Assembly (NCBI RefSeq): GCF_028765545.1
Contig: NZ_JARACP010000001.1
Location: forward strand, 62,001 to 126,000
From: Aliivibrio sp. S4MY1
GTDB taxonomy: Bacteria; Pseudomonadota; Gammaproteobacteria; Enterobacterales; Vibrionaceae
Length of the DNA stretch: 64,000 nucleotides
Direction: 5' to 3'
Below the pieces are notes generated by a model that worked only from the letters and a program-made list of their open reading frames with translations, had not been told where the DNA came from and searched no databases. Position 1 is the first letter of the stretch, and every line of letters starts with the position of its first letter. Positions 36,473 to 46,185 of this stretch are shown here, in pieces. Position numbers and translations under genes: made by a program.

Positions 36473-38985
36473 TGACTAAGCTAACTTTCACCCCTCAAGA
36501 ACAACGTGCTGCCACTAAAGCTTGCTTAAGCTTTGGTGGTTTGTGCGTATTCCCTCAAAAACCAAAAGCGATTCAAGCGCCTTATTCTCATGCAAGCTTT
36601 GAAACACCAGAGCCTGAGAACATGACAGTTATCGAGCGTAATTTATATGCGGTTGATACTGTTGACCATGAATGGCGTAAGCAATTCTTTGCTGATTTAC
36701 CTAGTTACCTAAGTAAATATTTTGCTGATCGCTACATTGCTATTTTCAAGAAAAAAGGCCGTACACAGGCAAATACTTACCTACGTGAAAGAATGGGTGG
36801 CGAACTGCAACGTCGCGTAAGTCTAGTGCTGTATCGTTACCGCCAACTACCAACGTATAACAAAATTAAATTGATGAGCGAAGATGAAGACGTTGATCAA
36901 TGTGATTTTGATGCTGCGCCAAAACAAGGTCAATTAGCGTTTGATCTAGAAAAAGTAGAAATCAAAAAGCCTAAGTCACGTCTGCTTGCTGAAATGGAGT
37001 TGGACGAGTTAAAAGACATGGCGTTTAAAATATCTCAAATCATGAACCGCCGTTTTAATCTGCTAAATAAAAAATACGCAGGCGAAACAGACCAAGAAAT
37101 AAACGAAGGTTTACTTAATATTTATGACGAGCTGGCAGAGTTAACGTTATCTTTTGGCTTTGCTGCGCCTTGCACAAAGAAAAATCCAAAAACCAGAATA
37201 GCCCAAGATGTTTACGGCGATATTTTCCGTATGTTGGATGAGAAGTTTTGGTTAACGAACATTAAAAAAGCAAGAAAGATAATGCGTGAGCACTTGGCCA
37301 TTGCGATGGGTCAGGTGTCTAAACGCGCCTCTGCATATTGCTCTTATGATTGCGTTCGTGAGCACAAAGAACAGCAAAGGAAGAATTGGGAATACATTCA
37401 AAACCAAATCTTGGTTGATGAAGAAACCCAAGAAGAATGCAACATGGAAGACATGGTGTTAAAAAGCGTGTCTAACCCTGCTATTCGTCGTCATGAGTTA
37501 ATGACTCGCACGCGTGGCTGTGAAAACATCGCCGAAGAAATGGAGCTATGCGGTTTATTCTTAACATTAACCGCACCAGGTAAATATCATAATAGTTACC
37601 AACGTGGCGGTTTTATTGAGCACTGGAATGGCTCAAGCCCTCGTGATGCACAAGTGTATTTAAACGGAGTTTGGTCACGTATTCGCGCTAAGCTAGGCCG
37701 TGAAGAGTTTCGTTGGTTTGGTATTCGTGTTGCAGAGCCGCATCACGATGGCACACCACACTGGCATTTACTTCTATGGTGCAAGCCAGAAGAAAAAGAA
37801 GCCATTACTAAAATATTTATTGATTACGCAACAAAAGAAGACAAGCACGAGCTAATGAAAAAAGGCGTGTTTGATTATTCTGCACGTTGTGACATTAAAG
37901 CTATCGACTCAGAGCAAGGTTCAGCAACGGGCTATATTGCCAAGTACATTTCTAAAAACATTGACGGCTATAAAATGGATGATGAAGTTTCAGACGAAAC
38001 GGATAAACCAATTAAAGACATGGCTAAAAATGTAACCGCGTGGAAAAGTCGCTGGTGTATTCGTCAATTTCAATTTATTGGTGGCGCACCGGTTACCACT
38101 TACCGCGAACTTCGTCGTTTAGCAAATCTTGATAAAGCGTCATACATGGATTTCTTACACAGTCAAAAACGTGAAGAGTTATTGACTGTGTACCGTGACA
38201 TGACAGCTAACGATATGGGCCCACACCTACCAAACATCATGTTAACCAAACCAGTCATTATGAAGCGTTTGGGTGATGCGTATAAACCAACTATTAAGCA
38301 CGAGAACAACAGCGTAGTTGCAACGATGCAATCAGCCGACGAAGGTAATTGGCAAGGTTACATCATGGGTCAAGGTGGTCCATTTGTTAAACGCGCTCAG
38401 TTAATGGTTCGTAACGCTTATGAAGAACTGCCGTTTTCGTCTCGCTACTCTGAAACCATTCGTAAGATAGAAGGTATTTTTGCGGCGGGTGAGTTTATTA
38501 AAACTCGCGTAAGAAAGTGGACAATTCAAAGCAAACCTAAAGTTGAAACTGAACTTGAAGCGGGGGCTCTTGCTCTTGATGGCAGCGCAGCTGCTCCTTG
38601 GAGTTCTGTCAATAACTGTACGGACGATATCCAAAAGGATCGTCAAGGACAGGTGAGCGATAAGCTATCTACTTTGTTAACACCTTTAGGTAAAACACCA
38701 GAATCCCTTGATGAACATGCACTTAATGCCTTTATGAAGGGCAGCACTTTAAACCTTCATGATGGTAGAAGAGTGAAATTACGCTCAGGTTATGTGGATA
38801 TGGACGGCAACGTTCGTCAACCTGAGCTAATTGAAATAACAAAAGAGCCAGAAAACCTAAGTTGGCTTGATTTTAAAGGTTGGCCAGACGCGCCAACCGA
38901 CACCAATTCTAATGAATATCAACAACCAGACCTTTCAATCTTCCCAGACTGCGATTTTGGTGATGATGACTGGCCGTTAGTGTGA
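36472..38985 (+). CDS. P2 gpA-like rolling-circle replication endonuclease
   Basis: An 837-aa protein of the phage GPA (HUH) family that nicks the origin to start rolling-circle replication. The metal-binding HUH motif is RVAEPHHDGTPHWHLLLWC (about residues 420-440). The catalytic tyrosine pair is in GYIAKYISKN (about 484-493). P2's origin lies inside the A gene, so an origin nick site may be within this gene. The tail is acidic (DCDFGDDDWPLV). Confidence 0.92.
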   Translation: MTKLTFTPQEQRAATKACLSFGGLCVFPQKPKAIQAPYSHASFETPEPENMTVIERNLYAVDTVDHEWRKQFFADLPSYLSKYFADRYIAIFKKKGRTQANTYLRERMGGELQRRVSLVLYRYRQLPTYNKIKLMSEDEDVDQCDFDAAPKQGQLAFDLEKVEIKKPKSRLLAEMELDELKDMAFKISQIMNRRFNLLNKKYAGETDQEINEGLLNIYDELAELTLSFGFAAPCTKKNPKTRIAQDVYGDIFRMLDEKFWLTNIKKARKIMREHLAIAMGQVSKRASAYCSYDCVREHKEQQRKNWEYIQNQILVDEETQEECNMEDMVLKSVSNPAIRRHELMTRTRGCENIAEEMELCGLFLTLTAPGKYHNSYQRGGFIEHWNGSSPRDAQVYLNGVWSRIRAKLGREEFRWFGIRVAEPHHDGTPHWHLLLWCKPEEKEAITKIFIDYATKEDKHELMKKGVFDYSARCDIKAIDSEQGSATGYIAKYISKNIDGYKMDDEVSDETDKPIKDMAKNVTAWKSRWCIRQFQFIGGAPVTTYRELRRLANLDKASYMDFLHSQKREELLTVYRDMTANDMGPHLPNIMLTKPVIMKRLGDAYKPTIKHENNSVVATMQSADEGNWQGYIMGQGGPFVKRAQLMVRNAYEELPFSSRYSETIRKIEGIFAAGEFIKTRVRKWTIQSKPKVETELEAGALALDGSAAAPWSSVNNCTDDIQKDRQGQVSDKLSTLLTPLGKTPESLDEHALNAFMKGSTLNLHDGRRVKLRSGYVDMDGNVRQPELIEITKEPENLSWLDFKGWPDAPTDTNSNEYQQPDLSIFPDCDFGDDDWPLV

Positions 38986-38994
38986 GGAAAATAC

Positions 38995-39198
38995 ATGGAA
39001 ATAATCCACCGTTCTGACGGAACGATAGAAATCGACAAAAAAAGATATTCATTCAAAGAAGACATGTACGTTCGCCGCGTTCGCTTTGTTCCAAAAAATA
39101 ATGACGGTTGGGGAGTATCAAAAGATGTGAATTACACCACCAATTTCAATACCGAGTTTTTAGATGCTTTTGTTGAAGAAGCAAAACGATTTTTATAA
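38995..39198 (+). CDS. 67-aa phage protein
   Basis: A small protein (MEIIHRSDGTIEIDKKRYSFKEDMYVRRVRF...) 9 nt after the replication gene. Beta-rich, no recognised family. Confidence 0.55.
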   Translation: MEIIHRSDGTIEIDKKRYSFKEDMYVRRVRFVPKNNDGWGVSKDVNYTTNFNTEFLDAFVEEAKRFL

Positions 39199-39208
39199 GG
39201 AAATTATT

Positions 39209-39778
39209 ATGCAAACTTTGAAATTCAATGATACAGAATATAGCCGTGTATTTTGCGGTAAGTCTTGCACTATAAGACTTGGAAATAAAACGAGTAATTA
39301 TACGCTTGGTATCGCAAAGCTTGAAAACGTTGATTCATACGAGCAGTGCGGCAATTATGGCGTAGATATACATACAATAACATTCACCAAGATTTCACAC
39401 GTAACAGAGGGGATGATTGATGGTGAATTGGTAATTAATATCAACCAACTATTAGAGAGATTAAGTGGTATTTATAATTGTGAAATTAATAGTGATTCAT
39501 TCGTTACAGTAATTCAATTTGATAAACCATTTGAATTAAAAGAACAGCAAATACATAAGAAAGAAGAAGATAAAATTATCATCCCGTCTGACCTAAACGA
39601 CGAAGAATATAAAGATTTTTTAGATGTAAACTTTGAACAATGTCCACAGTGCGCCGAGTATTTACATGATGATGAATATACGCATGATTGCGAAATAAAG
39701 CCAAAAATAGGCGGGTTGTTTTATAAGCCAAAAGAGCATGACGGTAGCACTATATCAGAAGCTCATTGTGAAGACTGA
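39209..39778 (+). CDS. Phage protein with C-terminal zinc-binding-like motif
   Basis: A 189-aa protein; the ATG after AAGGAAATT was chosen. Near the C-terminus FEQCPQCAEYLHDDEYTHDC has a C-x2-C...H...C pattern that may bind zinc. The N-terminal body is beta-rich. No family is recognised. Confidence 0.6.
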   Translation: MQTLKFNDTEYSRVFCGKSCTIRLGNKTSNYTLGIAKLENVDSYEQCGNYGVDIHTITFTKISHVTEGMIDGELVININQLLERLSGIYNCEINSDSFVTVIQFDKPFELKEQQIHKKEEDKIIIPSDLNDEEYKDFLDVNFEQCPQCAEYLHDDEYTHDCEIKPKIGGLFYKPKEHDGSTISEAHCED

Positions 39779-39807
39779 GAGAATAAATAAAGATAATTAA
39801 CTCAAGC

Positions 39808-39842
39808 TTATGCGTTAAGTAAATGTTTAGCTTAACGCATAA
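39808..39842. repeat. 12-bp perfect inverted repeat
   Basis: TTATGCGTTAAG and CTTAACGCATAA separated by 11 nt, 22 bp before the next start codon. There is no T-run, so it is not a classical terminator; it may be an operator, an RNA processing hairpin or part of an origin. Confidence 0.75.
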
Positions 39843-39864
39843 CGAAAATAAAATAGGATTTCAA

Positions 39865-40776
39865 ATGAACCATTCACTATCAAAATTATTTTGCACATCC
39901 GTTTTGATCTCATGTGCCATTACATCCGCTTATTTAACGTACCTTTACATGAACGAGCTGGGCGCAGCCATCGGTGTTGCGGTTATTTTTTCATTGATAG
40001 GCATCACGCTTGATTTAGTGAAAACCATCACGCCAACATTTATCCCAACGGTTGCAAAACAAAACCCATTAATTGCTGTTTTACTGGTTTCCCTTACTGG
40101 CGTTCTGATAGTTATCAGCACCATTGCTTCAATATCTGCGATAGAAAAGGGTGCAGATAACATGGCCGTATCGACAAAACAAAACCTAGCAATTACAGAA
40201 CAAATAAAACTAAAACAGCAGCAGCTTGCAAATTTGCAGCAACTATCTGATGAGCAACTTCGCATAAATTACGCGACACCCGCGGCAGCAACTGCAGTAA
40301 TGATCTCAAGTGTAACGGATGACTTAAACGCACTTTATGAAGCGCAATCAAGTGTAAAAAGCACCTCAATGTTGCGTGAATACGATGCGACAATCACATT
40401 AATTATTGCGGTGACAATAGAAGTGGTTTCGGTAGTAATGGCACTCACTTTACACTCATTAAATACACTTGAAGTAAGTGTAAAAAGTGTATCAAACCCA
40501 GTAAATACAAGGGTTGAGCCACCAAGTGAAAAGCAAGTGATTCAAAGTGTAATGCCAAGTGTTGAAGTGTATAAAACGCCTGAAATGCAGTTTGCAGCAA
40601 GTGTTATGGATGATGTGAAAGAGGCGATTTTGTCAGGCGCAGTGAAACCAAGCCAACGCGCATTAAAAGCGGCGTTTAACCTGCAACAAGAGCAAATCAA
40701 AATTATTCTAAATGCATTACATGAGCAAGATGTATTAGAGCCATGGAACAACGGCGGGTTCAGAGTGAAAGCTTGA
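39865..40776 (+). CDS. Phage membrane protein with C-terminal winged-helix segment
   Basis: A 303-aa protein. Three N-terminal membrane segments (about 8-28, 32-52, 70-95), a coiled-coil stretch (about 100-145), a fourth hydrophobic segment (about 176-195), then a Thr/Ser/Val-rich linker and a helical C-terminal part (FAASVMDDVKEAILSGAVKPSQRALKAAFNLQ) resembling a small DNA-binding wing. It may tether phage DNA or a replication complex to the membrane, which is speculation from layout. Confidence 0.6.
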   Translation: MNHSLSKLFCTSVLISCAITSAYLTYLYMNELGAAIGVAVIFSLIGITLDLVKTITPTFIPTVAKQNPLIAVLLVSLTGVLIVISTIASISAIEKGADNMAVSTKQNLAITEQIKLKQQQLANLQQLSDEQLRINYATPAAATAVMISSVTDDLNALYEAQSSVKSTSMLREYDATITLIIAVTIEVVSVVMALTLHSLNTLEVSVKSVSNPVNTRVEPPSEKQVIQSVMPSVEVYKTPEMQFAASVMDDVKEAILSGAVKPSQRALKAAFNLQQEQIKIILNALHEQDVLEPWNNGGFRVKA

Positions 40777-41264
40777 TGAAAAAGCATATTGATTATTGCA
40801 GTGAAGTCGATTCTTGTTTTTTGCTCAAGTTAAATAAAGAAGCCTGGCAAGAAGTGAAAACGGAGGTATTTCGCTTGGCATCTGGTGATGTTTTACAAAT
40901 TGGAGATTGCTTTACACAATTAGGTTCAAGGGGGTCGGCTGGTAATCAGCCGATCATTCTTACACGGCCTTGGGTTCAGAGATATATTGGTAAGTTGTTA
41001 GTTGATGATGACGTTATTGGCTTCCCTCCATCTTATCGAGGTCGTTTTATGATTTTATTTGAGGCAATCAATATGGCAGATATAACAGAGGGTTTTGTAT
41101 CAAAAAAGAAGAGTGCCGACACATATAGCCGCAAAGATGGATATGCAATGGCTTATCTTGATACTGGAGATGGGAAGTTATTTCATATTCGTTCTAGTGG
41201 GTCATCTTCTATTTGTCAGTGTGATTCTTTGAAAAGAATAACTGTGCCGGTTGATACTTTGTAA
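40776..41264 (+). CDS. Phage protein of unknown function
   Basis: A 162-aa protein (MKKHIDYCSEVDSCFLLKLNKEAWQEVK...) starting on the last base of the preceding stop codon (TGATG). No recognised domain. It precedes the late activator gene. Confidence 0.6.
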   Translation: MKKHIDYCSEVDSCFLLKLNKEAWQEVKTEVFRLASGDVLQIGDCFTQLGSRGSAGNQPIILTRPWVQRYIGKLLVDDDVIGFPPSYRGRFMILFEAINMADITEGFVSKKKSADTYSRKDGYAMAYLDTGDGKLFHIRSSGSSSICQCDSLKRITVPVDTL

Positions 41265-41282
41265 GAGTAAGGAAATTATTTT

Positions 41283-41525
41283 ATGTTAATAACATGCCCA
41301 ACTTGTTTGACTAAAACGCGCATTGCTACATCGCGCTCTATCTCTCCAGAAACACGCGAGTTATATTGCCAATGCTTAAATTTAAACTGCGGAAGAGTAT
41401 TTGTTGCTCATACATCATTTTCACATTTTATTGAGCCGACAGGCAATAAACCGAGCGCAGAACTGCAGCCAGAGTTGTGCAAAAATGCGAATCAAATGGA
41501 TATTTTTGATAGTGCATTTGCGTGA
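41283..41525 (+). CDS. ogr: Ogr/Delta-like late gene transcription activator
   Basis: An 80-aa zinc-finger protein. CPTCLTKT and YCQCLNLNCGRVF give the Cys-x2-Cys...Cys-x4-Cys set of the P2 Ogr family, which recruits host RNA polymerase to late promoters. An AAGGAAA site precedes the ATG. It lies between the early/replication block and the first late operon, as expected. Confidence 0.9.
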   Translation: MLITCPTCLTKTRIATSRSISPETRELYCQCLNLNCGRVFVAHTSFSHFIEPTGNKPSAELQPELCKNANQMDIFDSAFA

Positions 41526-41874
41526 AAAACTATTTAACGACACAAACAAACCCAAATATAGAGCGGTCAGCCGTGGCCGCTTTAATCCAAATATCTTCAT
41601 AAATTCAATAAAACCAAAAAACGCAAGAAAACGATCTTAAAGGATCTCTAAAACGATCAGCTAGAACCCCATTTTATTCAAATCAAACAAATACTTGTGT
41701 TTAATAGAGTTGCATAATTTTTTTGCGGTTATTTTTCGTTTTATTGTAGTGCTGAATTTTAGTGCGGAGGGGAGGGTGAGCCGACGGAAGCCCTCGGCAC
41801 CCATCCAGGCGAGAAAATTTCAGGTATTGCATAAACGGAATGATCGTATGTTTGGTTGATGAAGTGAGTCGTGT
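41526..41874. other. Non-coding region before the baseplate operon
   Basis: 349 bp without a convincing gene. It holds a direct repeat AAAACGATC (41628-41636 and 41650-41658, 22 bp apart) and a GCCGA...TCGGC hairpin (about 41780-41799) in a locally GC-rich patch. It should contain the late promoter for the genes from 41875 on. A Shine-Dalgarno for that gene is weak. Confidence 0.5.
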
Positions 41875-43110
41875 ATGTGGGAAAGAAAATATGAACAAGG
41901 GCGCTGGAACGGCCTAGAGTTAAATATACTGACTACATCGCTGGATGGCGGTAAGCGACTGCAGGTTAGTGATATTCCTTATGCTGAATTACCATTAATC
42001 AAAGTGATGGGCAGCAAAGCAAATAATATTGATCTCGAAGTGATTTTTGTTGGAGTTAATTCATTAGTTGATTCCAATGCACTGATTAATAGTTTAAGCA
42101 AAACACCCAAAGGGGAATTAGAGCATCCATGGCTTGGTGAACTTCCTCTTGTATTCGATACCTACTCACAACAAATCACAACAAAACGCGGTGTTGTCAC
42201 GCTGTCACTTACTTTTGTGCGAGATGGAAAGAAGCCTGTTCTTATCCGCACCATTACCACGACAACCAATACCACTCTGCAGCAAGCGAGTGAAGTAGAT
42301 AACGTATCAAGCAAAACGTTTATTCAAGATGTTGAAAGCATGGATATCTCAGAGATAAGCAGTCTTCAACAAGATTTCACGCAATGCGTTAATGCCTTGG
42401 TGGGTATTGCAAGTAAATTAAGCGTGCCTAGCCAGATGTTGTCGGCATTAAATCAAGAATTAAACAGCGCGTTTATGGCTATTTCAAGTATTGCTAATGC
42501 GCCAGGACAATTTGCAGAGCAGCTCAGTAAAACAATAGACAGTATCGCAAGTGCTGTGCGTTCTGAGCCAAATTCAAAGAATGAAGCGGTAGATAATTCA
42601 CGTACTGCACAAAAGACAATGCTATCCGCTGTTAATCCAAACACGCCAACCGCACATTACAATGTTAAAATGGTGACTGCAGCGGTAAAGATGAGTAAGG
42701 ACATTGCCGTATTAGAACAAGACGATGCCTTTGATATTGCTGCAACAGTAAGCGAGCCATCATCTACAACTGAAATCACATCAAATAAGCAAGCATTAAC
42801 GATCATGAGTGACTTGGCAACGCTATCAAAAGAAGTGGCATCACGAGTAGATGAAGTGACCGATGGTTCAACGCTTGAAAGCATTGAGCTGTATCACTCG
42901 TTAATTGCATTAAAAGAAGGCATTGATAATCAATACAACAAAGTGAAAAAAGGCAGTGAGCCACAAAGCTATGTTGATCAAGTTCGGCCGCTTCCGGCGT
43001 TGGTGTTAGCTCATCAATCCGATAGTAATGAAAAAATGGTGACGGCACTTAATCCATCAATGCACCCTCTTTTTTTGCACGGTACCGTAGCAATGAGGGT
43101 GAGTGAATGA
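41875..43110 (+). CDS. DNA circularisation / Mu gpN-like tail protein
   Basis: A 411-aa protein with the DNA_circ_N domain at the N-terminus (MWERKYEQGRWNGLELNILTTSLDGGKRL..., about residues 1-95), as in Mu gpN. In Mu the protein is part of the tail/baseplate hub region. The rest is helical. It opens a Mu-like baseplate operon with overlapping stops and starts. Confidence 0.85.
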   Translation: MWERKYEQGRWNGLELNILTTSLDGGKRLQVSDIPYAELPLIKVMGSKANNIDLEVIFVGVNSLVDSNALINSLSKTPKGELEHPWLGELPLVFDTYSQQITTKRGVVTLSLTFVRDGKKPVLIRTITTTTNTTLQQASEVDNVSSKTFIQDVESMDISEISSLQQDFTQCVNALVGIASKLSVPSQMLSALNQELNSAFMAISSIANAPGQFAEQLSKTIDSIASAVRSEPNSKNEAVDNSRTAQKTMLSAVNPNTPTAHYNVKMVTAAVKMSKDIAVLEQDDAFDIAATVSEPSSTTEITSNKQALTIMSDLATLSKEVASRVDEVTDGSTLESIELYHSLIALKEGIDNQYNKVKKGSEPQSYVDQVRPLPALVLAHQSDSNEKMVTALNPSMHPLFLHGTVAMRVSE

Positions 43111-44051
43111 GTCAGTTAACGTTATTAATTGATAGTAAGCCCGTTGTTTTTTTTAATGCTAGTTTAACGTTTTCTATTGAACAGCTTGCTCATACGTTTA
43201 ACTGCAGTATTGAGCCAATGCAGATAGATAAACCATTGCCCGTCATGTTTAAGTTGGGAAGTACAAGCATATTAACCGGACAGATAGATCGGGTCGGAAC
43301 ATCAACCGCAAGCAGTGAATATTCAATGGCAATCAGTGGGCGTTCAAAGAGTGCCAATATGATTGATTCAAAAATCACAATGGATGCAGAGTACGGCCAG
43401 CCGCTTGATGAATTACTGCGTTCTATCGCTAAAGATTTCGGTTTAAGCGTGAATTGCTTGGTTGATTCATCAAAGTTAAAACCAATCTCAGAGTTTCAAA
43501 TAAACGCAGAATCTCCGGTTGATAATTTTGCTCAACTCATTAAAGAGCAGGGTTTTATTCTTATTGAGCGCAATGGCGTATTAACGATAGAAAACCCAGC
43601 GCATGCAGTGATAGATGGCGTTACGTTAGAAGTGGGTAAAAACATTGAATCCCTGGCGATAGATAGAAATTTTGCAGAGCAGTTTTATCACATTGAAGTC
43701 CAAGGACAGTGGGACGATGCTCATGCTGTGATCACGTATGCCCCAGCTAACACGCAAAGAAGAACCGTAATTATTTCTGATCAACTGCAAAGTGCTGAGT
43801 CGTGTAAATCAAGAGCGGAATACGAGCGTGATCTCGCAATAGCAAAAGGGCTTACCGCATCAACATCATTACCTGCTTTGTTTATTGAGTTAACTGGCCG
43901 AGCAATTAACAGAACGCTGAGAGTAGTTGATAAAAAACAGAATTTTAATGAAATGCTGCTAGTTAAGTCATTAAGCCTGTCGGTGTCTGAAAGCAGTGCT
44001 GAAACGAAAATTGAATTATTCCGACCGTTCAAAGAGGTATCTCATGTTTAG
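43107..44051 (+). CDS. Baseplate hub protein, Mu gpP (gp44)-like
   Basis: A 314-aa protein with the tail-hub fold (LIDSKPVVFFNASLTFSIEQLAHTFNCSI; ILTGQIDRV; later LIKEQGFILIERNGVLTIENP). Mu gpP is the trimeric hub that carries the spike. It overlaps the gene before it by 4 nt and the gpV-like gene after it by 8 nt. Confidence 0.85.
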   Translation: MSQLTLLIDSKPVVFFNASLTFSIEQLAHTFNCSIEPMQIDKPLPVMFKLGSTSILTGQIDRVGTSTASSEYSMAISGRSKSANMIDSKITMDAEYGQPLDELLRSIAKDFGLSVNCLVDSSKLKPISEFQINAESPVDNFAQLIKEQGFILIERNGVLTIENPAHAVIDGVTLEVGKNIESLAIDRNFAEQFYHIEVQGQWDDAHAVITYAPANTQRRTVIISDQLQSAESCKSRAEYERDLAIAKGLTASTSLPALFIELTGRAINRTLRVVDKKQNFNEMLLVKSLSLSVSESSAETKIELFRPFKEVSHV

Positions 44052-44553
44052 CCGTTTAATGAGTCGAATTAAGAATATGGTGGCAATTGGTACCGTCACT
44101 GGTTCGTCGACAAAAGTATTACAGATTCAAACATCAACAGGCAAAACCAATGATCGTATTAAACGGCTGCATGACTATGGTTTTATGAGTCACCCAAAGG
44201 TCGGTTCTCGTGCGTACAACTTATTTCTTGGCGGTGTAATGAGTCGCGGTTTTTCATTTTGCGTTGAAGATGAACGTTATGAAATGGAGCTGGCCGAAGG
44301 TGAAGTGGCGATGTTGGACGATAAAGGGAATCTGGTTCATTTTACTAAGAATGGCATATCCATCACATCACTTGGTTCGGTTGAAGTGAATGCAAAAAAA
44401 GACGTAACGGTAACGGCCGAAGGCAATATTTTTGCGGATGGGAAAAAGATTAAATTAAATGACGGCTCAGGTGTTATTACTTGTGAAAGTATTTGTCCTT
44501 TTACTGGCTCCCCTCATGTCGATGGTTCATCAACTGTATTAGCAGGAAAATAA
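44044..44553 (+). CDS. Baseplate spike, Mu gp45-like
   Basis: A 169-aa protein of the phage baseplate assembly V/Mu gp45 family: an N-terminal OB-fold (VAIGTVTGSSTKVLQIQTSTGKTNDRIKRLHDYGFMSHP) and a beta-helix-like tip (EVNAKKDVTVTAEGNIFADGKKIKLNDG). It pierces the host envelope. The internal ATG overlapping the previous stop was chosen. Confidence 0.87.
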   Translation: MFSRLMSRIKNMVAIGTVTGSSTKVLQIQTSTGKTNDRIKRLHDYGFMSHPKVGSRAYNLFLGGVMSRGFSFCVEDERYEMELAEGEVAMLDDKGNLVHFTKNGISITSLGSVEVNAKKDVTVTAEGNIFADGKKIKLNDGSGVITCESICPFTGSPHVDGSSTVLAGK

Positions 44554-44555
44554 TA

Positions 44556-44753
44556 ATGGCATTAAGTAAGGATTCATTAAAATCCAAAATAGTAAAAGAA
44601 ATGAATGGCAAAGGGATGGTTACTGAGGGCGAGTTTGCTAAAGCCGCGGATTTGGCTGAGGCTATCGCTAATGCTGTTATTGATGAAATAACAAGTAACG
44701 CAATGGTTATTGTTGATAAAGGCAGTTCAGCCGGAGCATATAAAGTGTCATGA
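44556..44753 (+). CDS. Small 65-aa baseplate-operon protein
   Basis: A small helical protein (MALSKDSLKSKIVKEMNGKGMVTEGEFAKAADLAEAIANAV...) starting directly after the spike stop (TAATAATG) and overlapping the next gene by 4 nt. Similar small ORFs occur beside gp45 in other phages; the function is unknown. Confidence 0.65.
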   Translation: MALSKDSLKSKIVKEMNGKGMVTEGEFAKAADLAEAIANAVIDEITSNAMVIVDKGSSAGAYKVS

Positions 44754-45136
44754 GTCATTTTAATTTAAACGCATTGACGGCCCCAATGAACACGAAAGAA
44801 GGGTTAACTCATGCCGTGCTTCAAAGTGTATTGAATCATTCCGAATCAACAGCAAATGATCGCGCGAGAATGGATAGCGCAGAACGTGGCGGATGTTGGA
44901 GTGATGAATTTGTTGACGGTGTCGGTTCACGAGATTGGACATTAAAACGTGAAAAATTGACCGAGCAAACGGCAGGAAGAGCGAAGCGATTTTACGAAGA
45001 AGCGCTGGCTTGGTTAGTGAATGACAATCACGTTAAAACGGTAACGGTAAATGTTGTTAAGTTATCAGCCACTAAGCTTGGTAGAACCGTGATATTAACG
45101 TTAAACGATGGCTCAAAAATAGAGGTTAAGCCATGA
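44750..45136 (+). CDS. Baseplate protein, Mu gp46-like
   Basis: A 128-aa protein of the phage GP46 family (lysozyme-like wedge component): RGGCWSDEFVDGVGSRDWTLKREKLTEQTAGRAKRFYEEALAWLV. It corresponds to P2 gpW/T4 gp25-like wedge parts. Overlaps both neighbours. Confidence 0.87.
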   Translation: MSHFNLNALTAPMNTKEGLTHAVLQSVLNHSESTANDRARMDSAERGGCWSDEFVDGVGSRDWTLKREKLTEQTAGRAKRFYEEALAWLVNDNHVKTVTVNVVKLSATKLGRTVILTLNDGSKIEVKP

Positions 45137-46185
45137 GTACGCAGAGAAGTTTAAAGTCATTAATTGATAGAGCGACATCGACGCTTATTGCAAAAACAGG
45201 GCAACATAACCCAGCGATTGATGCGATAGCATGTGCAATTGCAGGTGTGAGCTATGGACAATACGGTTATCAAGATCAATTGTTCCGAGAGTTGCACCCT
45301 GAAACGTGTTCAGAAGCGTGGTTGTATCTGCATGCTAAGCGTCATAAGACCGAGCGCTTATTGCCAACATTTTCGACGGGCTTTATTCGATTTGAGCAGC
45401 TTGGTGATCCTGTCGTTATTCCAAAAGGTACGATAGTAAAAAGTATTACTGGCAATGAGTATGAAACGCTGTCAACTCAATATAGCAATGAAGATATTGA
45501 CGCAATGGCATTGATGTCTGGTTCAGCAAGTAATTTACCCAGTGGTGCAATACTTAAACTGACAAAAGGCATTGGTGGTGTAAATCCTGATAATGTTATT
45601 TGTCTTGGTTTTGATGCCGGTTCTGATATTGAAGAGTTAGAACATTGGCGCCAACGAGTATGCACAGCATTTAATAAAGGGGAAGAAATCGGTCGTCGAG
45701 AAGATTACGTGAGCTGGGCAAAGTCCGCACATACCGATGTTGATTTTGCATGGGCATTAGATAACACACCGATGGTTGGCCATGTTCAAGTGTACATCGG
45801 GACAAAAGAGAATGATCCTACGTTATCGCCTGAGGTTATTTCTATCGTTCAAGAATTTATTGATAAAGAACGGTTGGCGGGTTGTCACCCTAGTGTTGTT
45901 ATTCCTTCTCATAAACCGATCCCAATTGAAATTCAAAATGTTCATGATGAAGTGGTGAGAGCAAACATTGTCATTGCATTAGAGAATTTATTTAAAAGCA
46001 AAATGGGCGCAAGAAACACGGCTGCAAATGAGTATGTTCCTGAGTCTATTACGCCGACTGAAATTGTTCTGGCCATAGCTCCAATTACATCTAATTACAT
46101 CGTGAAGCAACCAACTGAAGAGCAGTTTGTTACTAATACTCAAGTTCATACGTTGGGGGCCATAACATGGACAGCGCTGAATTAA
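45133..46185 (+). CDS. Baseplate J-like protein, Mu gp47-like
   Basis: A 350-aa wedge protein with the Baseplate_J domain: HLHPETCSEAWLYLHAKRHKTERLLPT-type start region, VVIPKGTIVKSITGNEYET, GCHPSVVIPSHKPIPIEIQ. It links the baseplate to tail fibres. Overlaps the next gene by 19 nt. Confidence 0.88.
   Translation: MSTQRSLKSLIDRATSTLIAKTGQHNPAIDAIACAIAGVSYGQYGYQDQLFRELHPETCSEAWLYLHAKRHKTERLLPTFSTGFIRFEQLGDPVVIPKGTIVKSITGNEYETLSTQYSNEDIDAMALMSGSASNLPSGAILKLTKGIGGVNPDNVICLGFDAGSDIEELEHWRQRVCTAFNKGEEIGRREDYVSWAKSAHTDVDFAWALDNTPMVGHVQVYIGTKENDPTLSPEVISIVQEFIDKERLAGCHPSVVIPSHKPIPIEIQNVHDEVVRANIVIALENLFKSKMGARNTAANEYVPESITPTEIVLAIAPITSNYIVKQPTEEQFVTNTQVHTLGAITWTALN

Noticed and set aside
41526-41640. 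ORF continuing after ogr
   Set aside because: The overlapping frame (41401-41640) is low-complexity and basic, starts inside ogr and has no ribosome site.
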